Positions 1-7,263 of a stretch of 55,198 bases of DNA are shown here, piece after piece (position 1 is the stretch's first letter; the number at the start of each line of letters is the position of its first letter). Made by a program: the position numbers and the translations under genes. A model generated the notes under the pieces. That model had not been told where the DNA came from and did not search any database. It saw only the letters and a program-made list of their open reading frames with translations. Source of the stretch: CAZCDS01 sp964497585. Its GTDB lineage: Bacteria > Desulfobacterota > Desulfomonilia > Desulfomonilales > Desulfomonilaceae. The stretch is from contig CAZCDS010000041.1 of assembly GCA_964497585.1 (NCBI GenBank), positions 1-55,198 on the forward strand, in the 5' to 3' direction.

Positions 1-115
1 CAACTCTCTACCATATTCTCCCAATCCCCATTCCCATTTTCGCTGACGTTGCACAAAAATCACGCTACAAAGCATCGCCATTGAAGCGCAGTTTTGGCGA
101 CTCATTCAATCCCAC

Positions 116-346
116 GTGCCCAATTTCGAGGCCGTTCAGGATCGGATCACCGGGACGCTGGGGAATCTCAAAACGATTGCGCACATTCACGTCATGTCAG
201 TGGAAAAGGAAAGCTTCGACAACATGGTGAAGGCGTTTAAAGAGTTACAACGAGATGACAAGATGCTCCAGGAACTGCTTAAAGAACGTATGACACACGA
301 GGAGTATGAAGATCTGATGGCAAAATTCGATGCCGCGAGAAAATGA
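116..346 (+). CDS. small hypothetical protein, possibly 5'-truncated
   Basis: I do not recognise this family. The 76-residue product from the GTG at 116 is helical and charged, with no signal peptide or membrane segment. The same frame stays open back to position 47, and the upstream residues also look protein-like (an EAQFWRLIQS stretch), so the true start may be a rarer codon near 80 or the gene may have lost its beginning. No ribosome binding site is visible before the GTG. It lies upstream of the excisionase-like and integrase genes in the same orientation, so it is probably cargo of the integrated element. Confidence 0.35.
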   Translation: MPNFEAVQDRITGTLGNLKTIAHIHVMSVEKESFDNMVKAFKELQRDDKMLQELLKERMTHEEYEDLMAKFDAARK

Positions 347-522
347 CGGGCGTGCTACTGATCCTCGAATTTTTCTCTTGTCGTCGTCCGGATCGGAGCG
401 AGCGCCGGGACCTCTGAGGAGACCGCGTAACACGATCAAGGGGTTTTCGGAAAAATCGTATCCCCTCCGTGTCACAACTGAGAGATGCCACCGAGAAGAA
501 TTTCTCGAGACTTGAGGGAACA

Positions 523-822
523 TTGGAGCAACTGCTTACCCCGGAAAAAACTGCTGAAATACTGGCCTGCACGGTCAAGACGGTCCACCGTCTCTGCCGA
601 GAGGGCCGGCTTTCCTACGTGCGGATCAGCGGCCGGGGTGAGCGAAGATTTCTCCCCCAACAGATTCAGGCATTTATCGATGCTCAGACGATTCAGGCGC
701 CGAGGCCGGTTGACAGGAGAAAATCCCGAAAGCTACCCTGCCCTCCGAAAGGAGGTGAGAAGGAACTTGTTGGGGTTAAGGGATCGGGTCTCAGAAAAGA
801 GATCCAAAACCTATGTCAGTAA
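523..822 (+). CDS. excisionase-like helix-turn-helix DNA-binding protein
   Basis: This is a small DNA-binding protein of the MerR/excisionase-type winged HTH class (HTH_17). The core reads LLTPEKTAEILACTVKTVHR followed by a wing with REGRLSYVRISGRGERRF and the closing helix around QQIQAFIDAQ. Such proteins act as recombination directionality factors or regulators beside integrases. The open frame extends to a GTG at 469 that has no ribosome binding site; the TTG at 523 has GAGG five bases upstream and gives the compact length usual for the family, so I prefer it. The C-terminal tail after the HTH is basic and unconserved-looking. Its stop overlaps the integrase start by ten bases, which implies co-translation. 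Confidence 0.7.
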   Translation: MEQLLTPEKTAEILACTVKTVHRLCREGRLSYVRISGRGERRFLPQQIQAFIDAQTIQAPRPVDRRKSRKLPCPPKGGEKELVGVKGSGLRKEIQNLCQ

Positions 823-1964
823 TGAAGAGGGGGAATGTGTACTCTCTCCGGCTGCGTCTGTTCGGCAAACAGATCATGGTCCGGACATCGACACAGACGA
901 GGAGCGAAGCAAAGCGAGTTGAAATGGCCGTGCTGACCGCCTACAGGTCTGGTGATTACCGGGCCCTAGACCCGATGAGCCGGGAAACCTGTCTCCGGAT
1001 ATTCCGAAACCAGGGATGGGAACTGCCGGCAGATCTCGGGGGAGGGGAGACGGTCACGAAAGAGCTGACTTTGTGGGAGGCCGTGGAAATCTTCCTGAAC
1101 TATCCGACGGTAAAGGATTGCAGGGCTAAAGAGCGTTACGTCTTCTGTCTGGCGAACCTCGTCGAGAAGTTGGGCAAGGATCGGCCGGTCAAAGGGATCT
1201 GGGTTCCGGATATCAGGCAGTACCAGGCCGCGAGGTTATCGGACGGAGTCAAACCGGCAACGATCAACTGGGAGACATCGACTTTGAGCCGTCTTTTCGG
1301 AGTGCTCGCAGAGCTTCAGTACGTGCAAACGAACCCGGTTCGTCTCATCAAGCGTCTGTCAACCAAGGCTGGTGAGCGCCAAGCCTACATCGGCCATGAG
1401 GATTTTAAGAACATCGTGAGCCGGTGTCCCGAGTGGTATCAACCGTTCCTGTGGTTACTCTATTCCGCTGGCATGAGACGGTCTGAGGCTCTCCTGCTCA
1501 CAAGGAAGCGCCTTGACCTGCGTTCCCGGATTATCTACCTCGGACCGCAACACACCAAAGAAGGGGCTTTCAAGCGAGTGCCAATTCACCGGGATCTCGT
1601 ATCCCATCTGGAAGATGCCATGAGGGTCACGTCTCTGACGAGCGACCGGGTTTTCTTGGTCAAGGACTCAAAAGGGGTCCGGCCGCCTTCTCATGAAACG
1701 ATCAAGAATCCTTGGCGACGCGCTCTCAAGAAGATGGACATGGACCCCAAGCCGAGGCTTCATGACATCCGGCACAGCTGGCGAACGAACGCCCGAAGAT
1801 CCAAGATGGACCCCGTGATCGCGGAGAGCATTCTTGGGCACTGGTACAGAGAAAAGACGGTCAACGAGAGATATGGCTTCATTTCCGACGAGGAACTTGT
1901 TGAAACCATTGACCGGATGACCTTCGATCACGGAAAAACGAAAATATGGGGGGCCGGTCAGTGA
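813..1964 (+). CDS. tyrosine recombinase / phage-type integrase
   Basis: This is a 383-residue site-specific recombinase. Residues about 85-180 form the helical core-binding (SAM-like) domain, and about 190-370 the catalytic domain. The catalytic set is visible: Arg222 in SAGMRRSEAL, a candidate Lys249, His317 and Arg320 in LHDIRHSW, His343 in LGHWYRE, and the nucleophile Tyr354 in NERYGF. The N-terminus resembles the short arm-binding domain of integrases. The ATG at 813 overlaps the end of the HTH gene. The gene ends about 80 bases from the 3' end of a tRNA-Pro gene on the other strand, the usual arrangement when the tRNA 3' end is the attachment site. The element should therefore extend leftwards out of the window. 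Confidence 0.93.
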   Translation: MSVMKRGNVYSLRLRLFGKQIMVRTSTQTRSEAKRVEMAVLTAYRSGDYRALDPMSRETCLRIFRNQGWELPADLGGGETVTKELTLWEAVEIFLNYPTVKDCRAKERYVFCLANLVEKLGKDRPVKGIWVPDIRQYQAARLSDGVKPATINWETSTLSRLFGVLAELQYVQTNPVRLIKRLSTKAGERQAYIGHEDFKNIVSRCPEWYQPFLWLLYSAGMRRSEALLLTRKRLDLRSRIIYLGPQHTKEGAFKRVPIHRDLVSHLEDAMRVTSLTSDRVFLVKDSKGVRPPSHETIKNPWRRALKKMDMDPKPRLHDIRHSWRTNARRSKMDPVIAESILGHWYREKTVNERYGFISDEELVETIDRMTFDHGKTKIWGAGQ

Positions 1965-1970
1965 AAAGAC

Positions 1971-1991
1971 GTGATCAAAATGTGATCAAAA
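1971..1991. repeat. tandem direct repeat GTGATCAAAA x2
   Basis: Two exact copies of GTGATCAAAA, one base apart, lie between the integrase stop and the tRNA terminator. Their place next to the likely attachment site suggests integrase or excisionase arm-binding sites, but this is inference. Confidence 0.5.
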
Positions 1992-2002
1992 CGGCTTTCC
2001 AA

Positions 2003-2030
2003 GAAAAAAGGCCCTGTGTCGGCAGGGCCT
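2003..2030 (-). terminator. rho-independent terminator of tRNA-Pro
   Basis: Read on the minus strand, an eight-base-pair perfect stem (AGGCCCTG / CAGGGCCT) with a six-base loop is followed by a run of T. It lies just past the tRNA 3' end and would end its transcript. On the plus strand there is no T tract, so it is not for the integrase. Confidence 0.8.
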
Positions 2031-2046
2031 AACTCCTTGATGTTAC

Positions 2047-2123
2047 TGGTCGGGACGACTGGATTTGAACCAGCGACCCCTGCATCCCGAATGCAGTGCT
2101 CTACCAGGCTGAGCCACGTCCCG
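2047..2123 (-). tRNA. tRNA-Pro (anticodon CGG)
   Basis: The minus strand folds into a full cloverleaf of 77 bases with encoded CCA. The acceptor stem is CGGGACG/CGTCCCG with discriminator A, the D arm is GCTC...GAGC, the anticodon stem is CTGCA/TGCAG with loop TTCGGGA, and the T arm is GCTGG TTCAAAT CCAGT. The anticodon CGG and the 5' CGGG are those of tRNA-Pro reading CCG. Its 3' end faces the integrase gene and is the likely attachment site; the gene is intact, as expected when the element restores the 3' part. Confidence 0.97.
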
Positions 2124-2133
2124 ACTAAGGCAA

Positions 2134-2162
2134 ATCGTATACACTTCCGTCGCAGCTGTCCA
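2134..2162 (-). promoter_or_regulatory. sigma70-type promoter of tRNA-Pro
   Basis: On the minus strand TGGACA (-35) and TACGAT (-10) are 17 bases apart, with the -10 ending 10 bases before the tRNA 5' end. Five of six and four of six bases match consensus. Confidence 0.55.
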
Positions 2163-2249
2163 CCTCTTCTTGTGCTTGAGGCTCTTTTCTGCAATGTCGT
2201 GAGAACGTCCGCGACCAATAAATCCGACGATGGTTGCAAACACCTCCTC

Positions 2250-2666
2250 CTACGCCGGCTCCTTATTTCGTTTCGTAAGTCCCTTGGATCGGAGAAGCTG
2301 GAGTCTCTTCTTCACTGCCTCTTTGTTTCGGTCCGTTAGAATTTCAGCAATCTCGCGATTGCTCATGGGGAGGGTCAGGACTATCAAGTCTTCTCTCAGC
2401 GTCCAGGCCTTCGGAGACGTATTCCTTTTCAAGTTCATCAGGACTCTCAGCTCCTTCGGCGCAAACTGTCTCAGAAGCGCGTGGCTTTCCCTGATCTGTT
2501 CCAGTCTGCTCTTCGGACCCTCCTCCTGCAGCGTCTTCACGAGTTCCCGGGCTACAATGGACGCTTCCGTAACCGGCTGAGGTTTCGGTTTCGTCTTCTT
2601 TGATGCTCGGTCTGATTTGGAGGACTTCCCTTTGGTCTTCCTGCCCTTTGATGCTTTCTCTGGCAC
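2250..2666 (-). CDS. small basic protein with HTH-like C-terminal half
   Basis: The 138-residue product has a lysine-rich N-terminal tail (about residues 1-32), a helical middle part, and a C-terminal segment (about 88-133) with WTLREDLIVLTLPMSNREIA followed by a second helix and KKRLQLLRSKGL. That pattern resembles a SANT/Myb or sigma-region-4 type helix-turn-helix, so it may bind DNA; I cannot name the family. The start is a GTG with a stop five codons upstream, so the N-terminus is well bounded although the ribosome binding site is weak. It lies just outside the element, upstream of the tRNA-Pro gene on the same strand. Confidence 0.6.
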   Translation of the reverse strand: MPEKASKGRKTKGKSSKSDRASKKTKPKPQPVTEASIVARELVKTLQEEGPKSRLEQIRESHALLRQFAPKELRVLMNLKRNTSPKAWTLREDLIVLTLPMSNREIAEILTDRNKEAVKKRLQLLRSKGLTKRNKEPA

Positions 2667-2898
2667 CGCGTTCTTGTCTTAACCTTCCCGAAGACGGCCG
2701 AAATGGATTACCGCCCCATTTTTTTGTAAGACCACCGACATGATTTTTGGTTACTCTGACACTCAGTGAGTCGGAGCCTTACGACCGCGTTGTCTTCTTC
2801 GCTTAGGATTACGGCATCCGGTCGGTCTCTTCGCATTCCGGAATTCCGTGAAGTCGTTTCCTGTCCACCGGGCTCGCAAGGTCCCGTCGGGGAACCTC

Positions 2899-3339
2899 TC
2901 ACCACCATTCAGGGCCGAACACGCTTACGTTCTGAAGCCTCGTGTGGCGTGAGTGGCCGGCCCGAGCGTAAGCTGCCGTAGGTCGCTGCGCATGGGCTCT
3001 CCTCGGCGACGTCACCCGGAAGTCTTTCGAGTAAAGAGCCCTTCCCTGTTGCCGAGGACTGATTCGGGACGCTCTTGCTTGTGAGGCATGACGGGTGGCG
3101 GTCCGACTGCCCCGGAGAGCGTCGTTGCTCTTCGCATCCGCTGCCGCGGCACGGGCGGCTTGCTGATTCGCGTACATCTGCTGATAGTATTGGGCCATCT
3201 GCTCCGAATAGTAACTCGGGCCTTCATCCCAGAAGGTGTCGTCGTCGCATCATCCGAATCCGAAAGCGGCAGGGCACGCGAACACGAGACCAACAGCGAG
3301 AAGCGATAATCCTACTCTCCATACCCTGGAAATATCCAT
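2899..3339 (-). CDS. small exported protein interrupted by an in-frame UGA (possible selenoprotein, or nonsense mutation)
   Basis: From the ATG at 3339, which has GAGGG five bases upstream, the frame gives a clear signal peptide (basic start, then GLSLLAVGLVFACPAAFGFG), then one TGA codon at 3252-3250, then CDDDTFWDEGPSYYSEQMAQ and a long alanine- and arginine-rich tail to PEWW at 2899. The part after the TGA is coherent and joins naturally to the secretion signal, so the two halves are one gene. The TGA is followed directly by a Cys codon, and a small hairpin lies where a bacterial SECIS would be. The simpler alternative is a TGG to TGA mutation of a Trp codon, making this a pseudogene. Mature function is unknown. 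The C-terminal half is of uneven composition and may also be frameshifted. Confidence 0.5.
3221..3236 (-). other. hairpin downstream of the in-frame UGA (SECIS candidate)
   Basis: In the minus-strand transcript a five-base-pair stem CCUUC/GAAGG closes a six-base loop UGGGAU. The loop starts 18 bases after the UGA, the same distance as in E. coli fdhF, and has a G in its second position as bacterial SECIS rules ask. The stem is short, so chance is possible. Confidence 0.3.
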
Positions 3340-3598
3340 AGCACCCTCAATTCCTTGTATTTGCCTATCTCTGAAAATGGTATTTTACGCCAATTCGACA
3401 GATTTCTCACGTTTTTTTTTCGCCTTATCAATCCGACGCTCCCCATGGAGCCAAACATGAGTCGTGATAGCAACTAGTTGCGAACTCCCACGCGCCGGGT
3501 TACAAGTGAGCACAGCCAATCCTACGCTCGGAAATCATGCCAATGACGCAACGCCAGGCAGAGGATCACAATGGCTTCAGAAGCTCACGCCCCGCGGC

Positions 3599-4846
3599 CT
3601 ACCCGCTGACCTCACGTTTGACCCTGAAGAACTTGCGCTTGCCCACCTTGAGGATCTGCTCGTGCGAGCCGATCGAAACCTCCGCTGCCGGATCGGTTAT
3701 CCGCTGATCGTCCAATCGGACTCCACCCTGAGTGACGAGTCGCCGCGCCTCGCCCTTGGAACTGCCCGAACAGAGAGCCACGAGCTCGTATGCCGGCAGG
3801 CTCTCTTCCCTTATGGACCTCAGAGGAATTTGGTCGGGCAATTCCTTGCGTTGGACCACCTTTTCAAAATGCTCCTCTGCCCGAGCGGCTAATCGCGCGT
3901 CGTGATATTCGGTCACGATCGCCCGGGCCAGGGCTTTCTTGATTTCCATGGGATGAAGGGCGTCCGAAGGGTCCATGTGTTTGTCGATTTCCCGGAGCGC
4001 GGCCTCAAATTTCCGTACCTCCCGGAGATCCACATCTGTCAGGAGCATGAAATACTTGACGGTCAGATCATCCCTGATGGACATCACCTTTCCGAACATT
4101 TCCTCAGGCGGGTCATCGACTCCAACATAATTTCCGAGGGTCTTGCTCATCTTCTTGGACCCGTCAAGCCCTTCGATGAGCGGGGTCATCAGTACCACCT
4201 GGGGAGGCTGTCCGTGCTGCATCTGGATGTCGCGACCCTCGAGGAGATTGAATTTCTGGTCCGTACCTCCCAGCTCGACATCCGCTTCCAGGGCCACCGA
4301 ATCGTACCCCTGCATCAGGGGGTAAAGGAATTCCGTAATAGAGATGGGATTTCCGTCACGGAAACGCTGGTCAAAATCGTTGCGTTCGAGCATCCGGGCT
4401 ACCGTCGAGCGGTATGCCAGGTCAAGGCAGTCCTCGAAGGACATGGCGTCAAACCACTCGCCGTTGCTGCGAATCTCGGTCTTTTCTTCGTCGAGTATCT
4501 TGAAGACCTGTTTTTTGAAGGTCTTGGCGTGTTCCCATACTTGTTCCTTGGTAAGTCGCACGCGACCTTCGCTGCGCTCGGTGGGATCCCCGACCCGCGC
4601 GGTGAAGTCCCCGACGAGGAAAATCGCCGTATGCCCGAGATCCTGAAAGTGCTTGAGTTTTCTTATGGTTACCATGTGACCGAGGTGAATGTCCGAAGCC
4701 GTTGGATCCACGCCGAGCTTAATGCGCAGCGGTCTCCCGGTATCTCGGCTTTTTTGGAGCATGGCTCTCATCTCTTGTTCGTGTATGATCTCTTCAACAC
4801 CCCGCATAATGGCGTTCATCTGTGTCTCGATGTCGGCAAATGACAT
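3599..4846 (-). CDS. tyrS: tyrosyl-tRNA synthetase
   Basis: This class I aminoacyl-tRNA synthetase charges tRNA-Tyr with tyrosine in the cytoplasm. The product of about 415 residues shows the ATP-binding signature as DIHLGHMV near residue 57, the second signature as KKMSKTLGN near residue 230, tyrosine-pocket motifs such as LMQGYDSVAL and LGGTDQKFNL, and a C-terminal S4 RNA-binding domain (SSKGEARRLVTQGGVRLDD). The KMSK form places it with the TyrZ-like clade rather than E. coli TyrS. A GTG at 4855 is in frame, but GAGG sits eight bases before the ATG at 4846 and overlaps that GTG, so 4846 is the likely start. Length and motifs are intact. Confidence 0.97.
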   Translation of the reverse strand: MSFADIETQMNAIMRGVEEIIHEQEMRAMLQKSRDTGRPLRIKLGVDPTASDIHLGHMVTIRKLKHFQDLGHTAIFLVGDFTARVGDPTERSEGRVRLTKEQVWEHAKTFKKQVFKILDEEKTEIRSNGEWFDAMSFEDCLDLAYRSTVARMLERNDFDQRFRDGNPISITEFLYPLMQGYDSVALEADVELGGTDQKFNLLEGRDIQMQHGQPPQVVLMTPLIEGLDGSKKMSKTLGNYVGVDDPPEEMFGKVMSIRDDLTVKYFMLLTDVDLREVRKFEAALREIDKHMDPSDALHPMEIKKALARAIVTEYHDARLAARAEEHFEKVVQRKELPDQIPLRSIREESLPAYELVALCSGSSKGEARRLVTQGGVRLDDQRITDPAAEVSIGSHEQILKVGKRKFFRVKREVSG

Positions 4847-5009
4847 ATTCGGCACCTCGTTGCTTGAATCGCGGCACTTGCCCCATTCTCAGCAGGAAAC
4901 GGAAGAGTATACCTCACACTTTGCGACCAAAGTCAAGATCCAGGCTACCAGGCCATTCCCCGAGACTCTCTGAGTGAGAGGAGTTTTGGTAGGGGATTTT
5001 ATGGGGTTA

Positions 5010-5296
5010 TGGCTTATGGGAAGTGAAAATGGGGAAACTTCTTTCATCGTATACTCGTTGACATACCCACCAGTTCTGGGATAGCGGTAAATCCCTGACC
5101 ACTGCCTTTTCGGAGACGGATACCACGGAAGCTTGGATTGCGTGAGCTTCATCACTGTCTTGAATGACGGGTCCCCTATGAAGGTTGTCGGGAGGTAGGC
5201 ATAGTAACGGAGGCCATCGGATCGAATCGGTGGCCAAGCCCGGCGTTTTCCATATTTGAGCCCGGCTGACCCCGCACACACTGCTACTATGAGCAG
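5010..5296 (-). pseudogene. decayed 5' fragment of a polytopic membrane glycosyltransferase-like gene
   Basis: The minus-strand frame reads LLIVAVCAGSAG, then SDGLRYYAYLPTTFIGDPSF, and further on GIYRYPRTGGYVNEYTMKE. This DG-x-YYAYLP...F ... Y..G...NKY.MG pattern is typical of the first periplasmic loop of large PMT/GT39-like or related membrane glycosyltransferases, which continue with many membrane helices. Here a TAA lies directly before the fragment, and after VNEYTMKE the sequence loses the expected hydrophobic helix, so both ends are lost. The family assignment is from memory of the motif pattern and is moderate. Confidence 0.4.
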
Positions 5297-6200
5297 TTAA
5301 GCGGCATCGCGCACATACTTCCTGCGGAAATTCAAGAGATGGATGAGAATGCCCGCTGCTCTGCTCTCATGGTAATGGGGAGCATTGTTACTGAGCTTCT
5401 TGCCTGTGCTCTTCAAACTAACCACGTTGTTTCCTCTGGTGCGTTCCGCCTAACCAATGCGGATCCTAAGCCGTACAAGCGCCCACAGTATCGCTTGAGA
5501 GCAATCAGGAGAAACGCACAACTTGATTGAATGGCTTCGGCGTCTCTCGTATATCCCGCTTCCGAAAACGTTTGGGAGGAACCGCGATGCCAGGAAGAAT
5601 TTGCCGGATCCATGTGCGATTGACAAGGTTCGTTTTCAAGATTGCGTCGCCGGGTCGCGTCTTGGCCGCGGCGTGGCGCTGATCACCGGTTGGGGACCGA
5701 GGTTTCCCTCTTCATGTTTGAAAAGCCGCTGCTTGGCGTTCGCCAGTTGATCCCCGTCATCGGTGCCACCCCAACAACCACGGGGGCCCAAACGCCGAGG
5801 CGCAGGCCTTCAGCACGAGGGTATGCTTCCAAAATGCTGGTAGTAGAGGGGCTACGGAGTCTGCTTTGGTATCATGGGCCTGGCGATTCCATTGCCCGGG
5901 ATCTCCGGTAGGATCTTTTGTTTGCCCTATACAACACGAGTCATGTGGTCCAAGAGTTCAAGGATTAAAACCGAATCGATTCTGCACAAGACCAGGTCGG
6001 ATTTGGCATGGGAACTGATCGAATTGACCCGGTCGCTCTGCCGTTGGCGGGTACGTGTCTCACGGATCCCGCGGTCTTCGGTGGAACCATTCCGGTAAAT
6101 CCAGAGACTTGTCCCATAGCGATAATCAGAGCGGACAAACGCTGACGTGAAATCGGATGGCAATTGAGGGCTTGACTTCTGAAAACCTCGATACACTCTA
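5297..6200. other. gene-poor stretch with broken open frames
   Basis: No gene can be supported here. Short frames with protein-like stretches occur on the plus strand, for example around 5288-5530 (AHILPAEIQEMDENARCSAL) and 5911-6145 (a segment ending CPIAIIRADKR), but they are separated by stops, lack ribosome binding sites and match nothing I know. The stretch adjoins the decayed glycosyltransferase fragment and is best read as relic sequence. Confidence 0.5.
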
Positions 6201-6227
6201 GGTTCAGGAAGTTGAGGAGAGTCGGCA

Positions 6228-6641
6228 ATGGAGCTCAGACGCTCATATGCTCACGGCTTTATGGCTCTGACGGTCTTGCTTCTGGTAGCTGGTGGACCGG
6301 GGAGCAGGTGTTGGTCCCGGCCGTGTAATTTGCGGGCCGGGCTGCACGTCGGCAAATGCCATGGTTCGGTTGCCCTTATGGACCTGTTCCCATCAGGAGG
6401 GCTGACGTCCGAGCCAGGGTACGACTGCGGCCTTCAACGCGTCGATAAAGCCCTTCCGAGCATGGCGGTCATTGGCAGGCCTGCCATCAGTCTCGACCGT
6501 GAGACGAGGGACTGTGGTTTGTCTGTCGAGACATTCGCCCCCAGCAAATTCTCTGGTTTTGGCCGCCACCTTGTCAGCACTATCTCATTCAGTCCTGGAG
6601 GCAAAGATCTTGTGCTCCATAAATGTGCCTTCCTCTCCTAA
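6228..6641 (+). CDS. hypothetical protein with N-terminal hydrophobic segment
   Basis: The ATG at 6228 has GAGGAG eight bases upstream, which is the best evidence that it is translated. The first 27 residues look like a signal peptide (basic, then GFMALTVLLLVAGGPG). The remaining 110 residues have no recognisable domain and an uneven, Gly/Ser/Pro/Cys-rich composition, so a frameshift soon after the signal sequence is possible. Function is unknown. It stands alone beside the gene-poor stretch. Confidence 0.35.
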   Translation: MELRRSYAHGFMALTVLLLVAGGPGSRCWSRPCNLRAGLHVGKCHGSVALMDLFPSGGLTSEPGYDCGLQRVDKALPSMAVIGRPAISLDRETRDCGLSVETFAPSKFSGFGRHLVSTISFSPGGKDLVLHKCAFLS

Positions 6642-6892
6642 TTCTTCCCTGTGGTGTGAGAAGCGAGACCTAATGGGACGGGCCTCATGGTTCCGACCCC
6701 GGTCTCGCGAAAGTCCGGGCGGGTGCCTCGCCGTTGTCGGCCTTATCTGAAGGCCCCGGCAAACCAACTCTCTGTCCGGATCATCTAAATAGTATGAGGA
6801 GCGATTTAATAAACGTGGATATACACAAGGCATGATCTCAGGCCTCTGGAGCAAAACATGATCATGGCAATTGTCTGAACGGAACGTAAACC

Positions 6893-7117
6893 ATGAAGAA
6901 GATAATCATAGCATTGGTTTTGTTGGCGTTGGTCGCAATTCCCTCGGTGGGAATGGCGAGATATCGTCAACCATTAGAGGCCCAGAGGGCTTGGCAGACC
7001 GAACAGATCAAGCAGGCAAAGATAAATGCCCAACTGGACGCGGTCGGAAAGAAGGCTAACGCTTTTCTGGGTGCATTTCACGTGCCCAGCGTTGAAAATG
7101 GGGCGACGGGTTCCTAA
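6893..7117 (+). CDS. small exported protein of unknown function
   Basis: The 74-residue product begins with a clean signal peptide (MKKIIIALVLLALVAIPSVG then MARYR), leaving a mature part of about 50 residues that is one amphipathic, Gln/Lys/Ala-rich helix ending in a Gly/Ser tail. No family is recognised. The site of export would be the periplasm. The ribosome binding site is weak (GGAACG). A strong hairpin directly after the stop supports a monocistronic unit. Confidence 0.6.
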   Translation: MKKIIIALVLLALVAIPSVGMARYRQPLEAQRAWQTEQIKQAKINAQLDAVGKKANAFLGAFHVPSVENGATGS

Positions 7118-7129
7118 CCCTCATCCCGA

Positions 7130-7152
7130 GGGGCCTGCTCAAAACAGGCCCC
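7130..7152 (+). terminator. hairpin terminator after the small exported protein
   Basis: A perfect eight-base-pair stem GGGGCCTG/CAGGCCCC with a seven-base loop lies 13 bases after the stop at 7117. It lacks a clear T run, so termination may be partial or rho-assisted. Confidence 0.55.
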
Positions 7153-7263
7153 ACCCCCTTCAACGTCGCATTCACGAATGGCAGACGATGCGCCGTGCCC
7201 ATGACCGAATCTTGAAGTCACCGACTGTCAAAAGAGTCGGTCCGCAACACAGGAGGCTTTCAA

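Noticed and set aside
3902..4843. 313-codon open frame on the plus strand
   Set aside because: It is antisense to tyrS, whose motifs are complete; high GC content keeps the opposite frame open.
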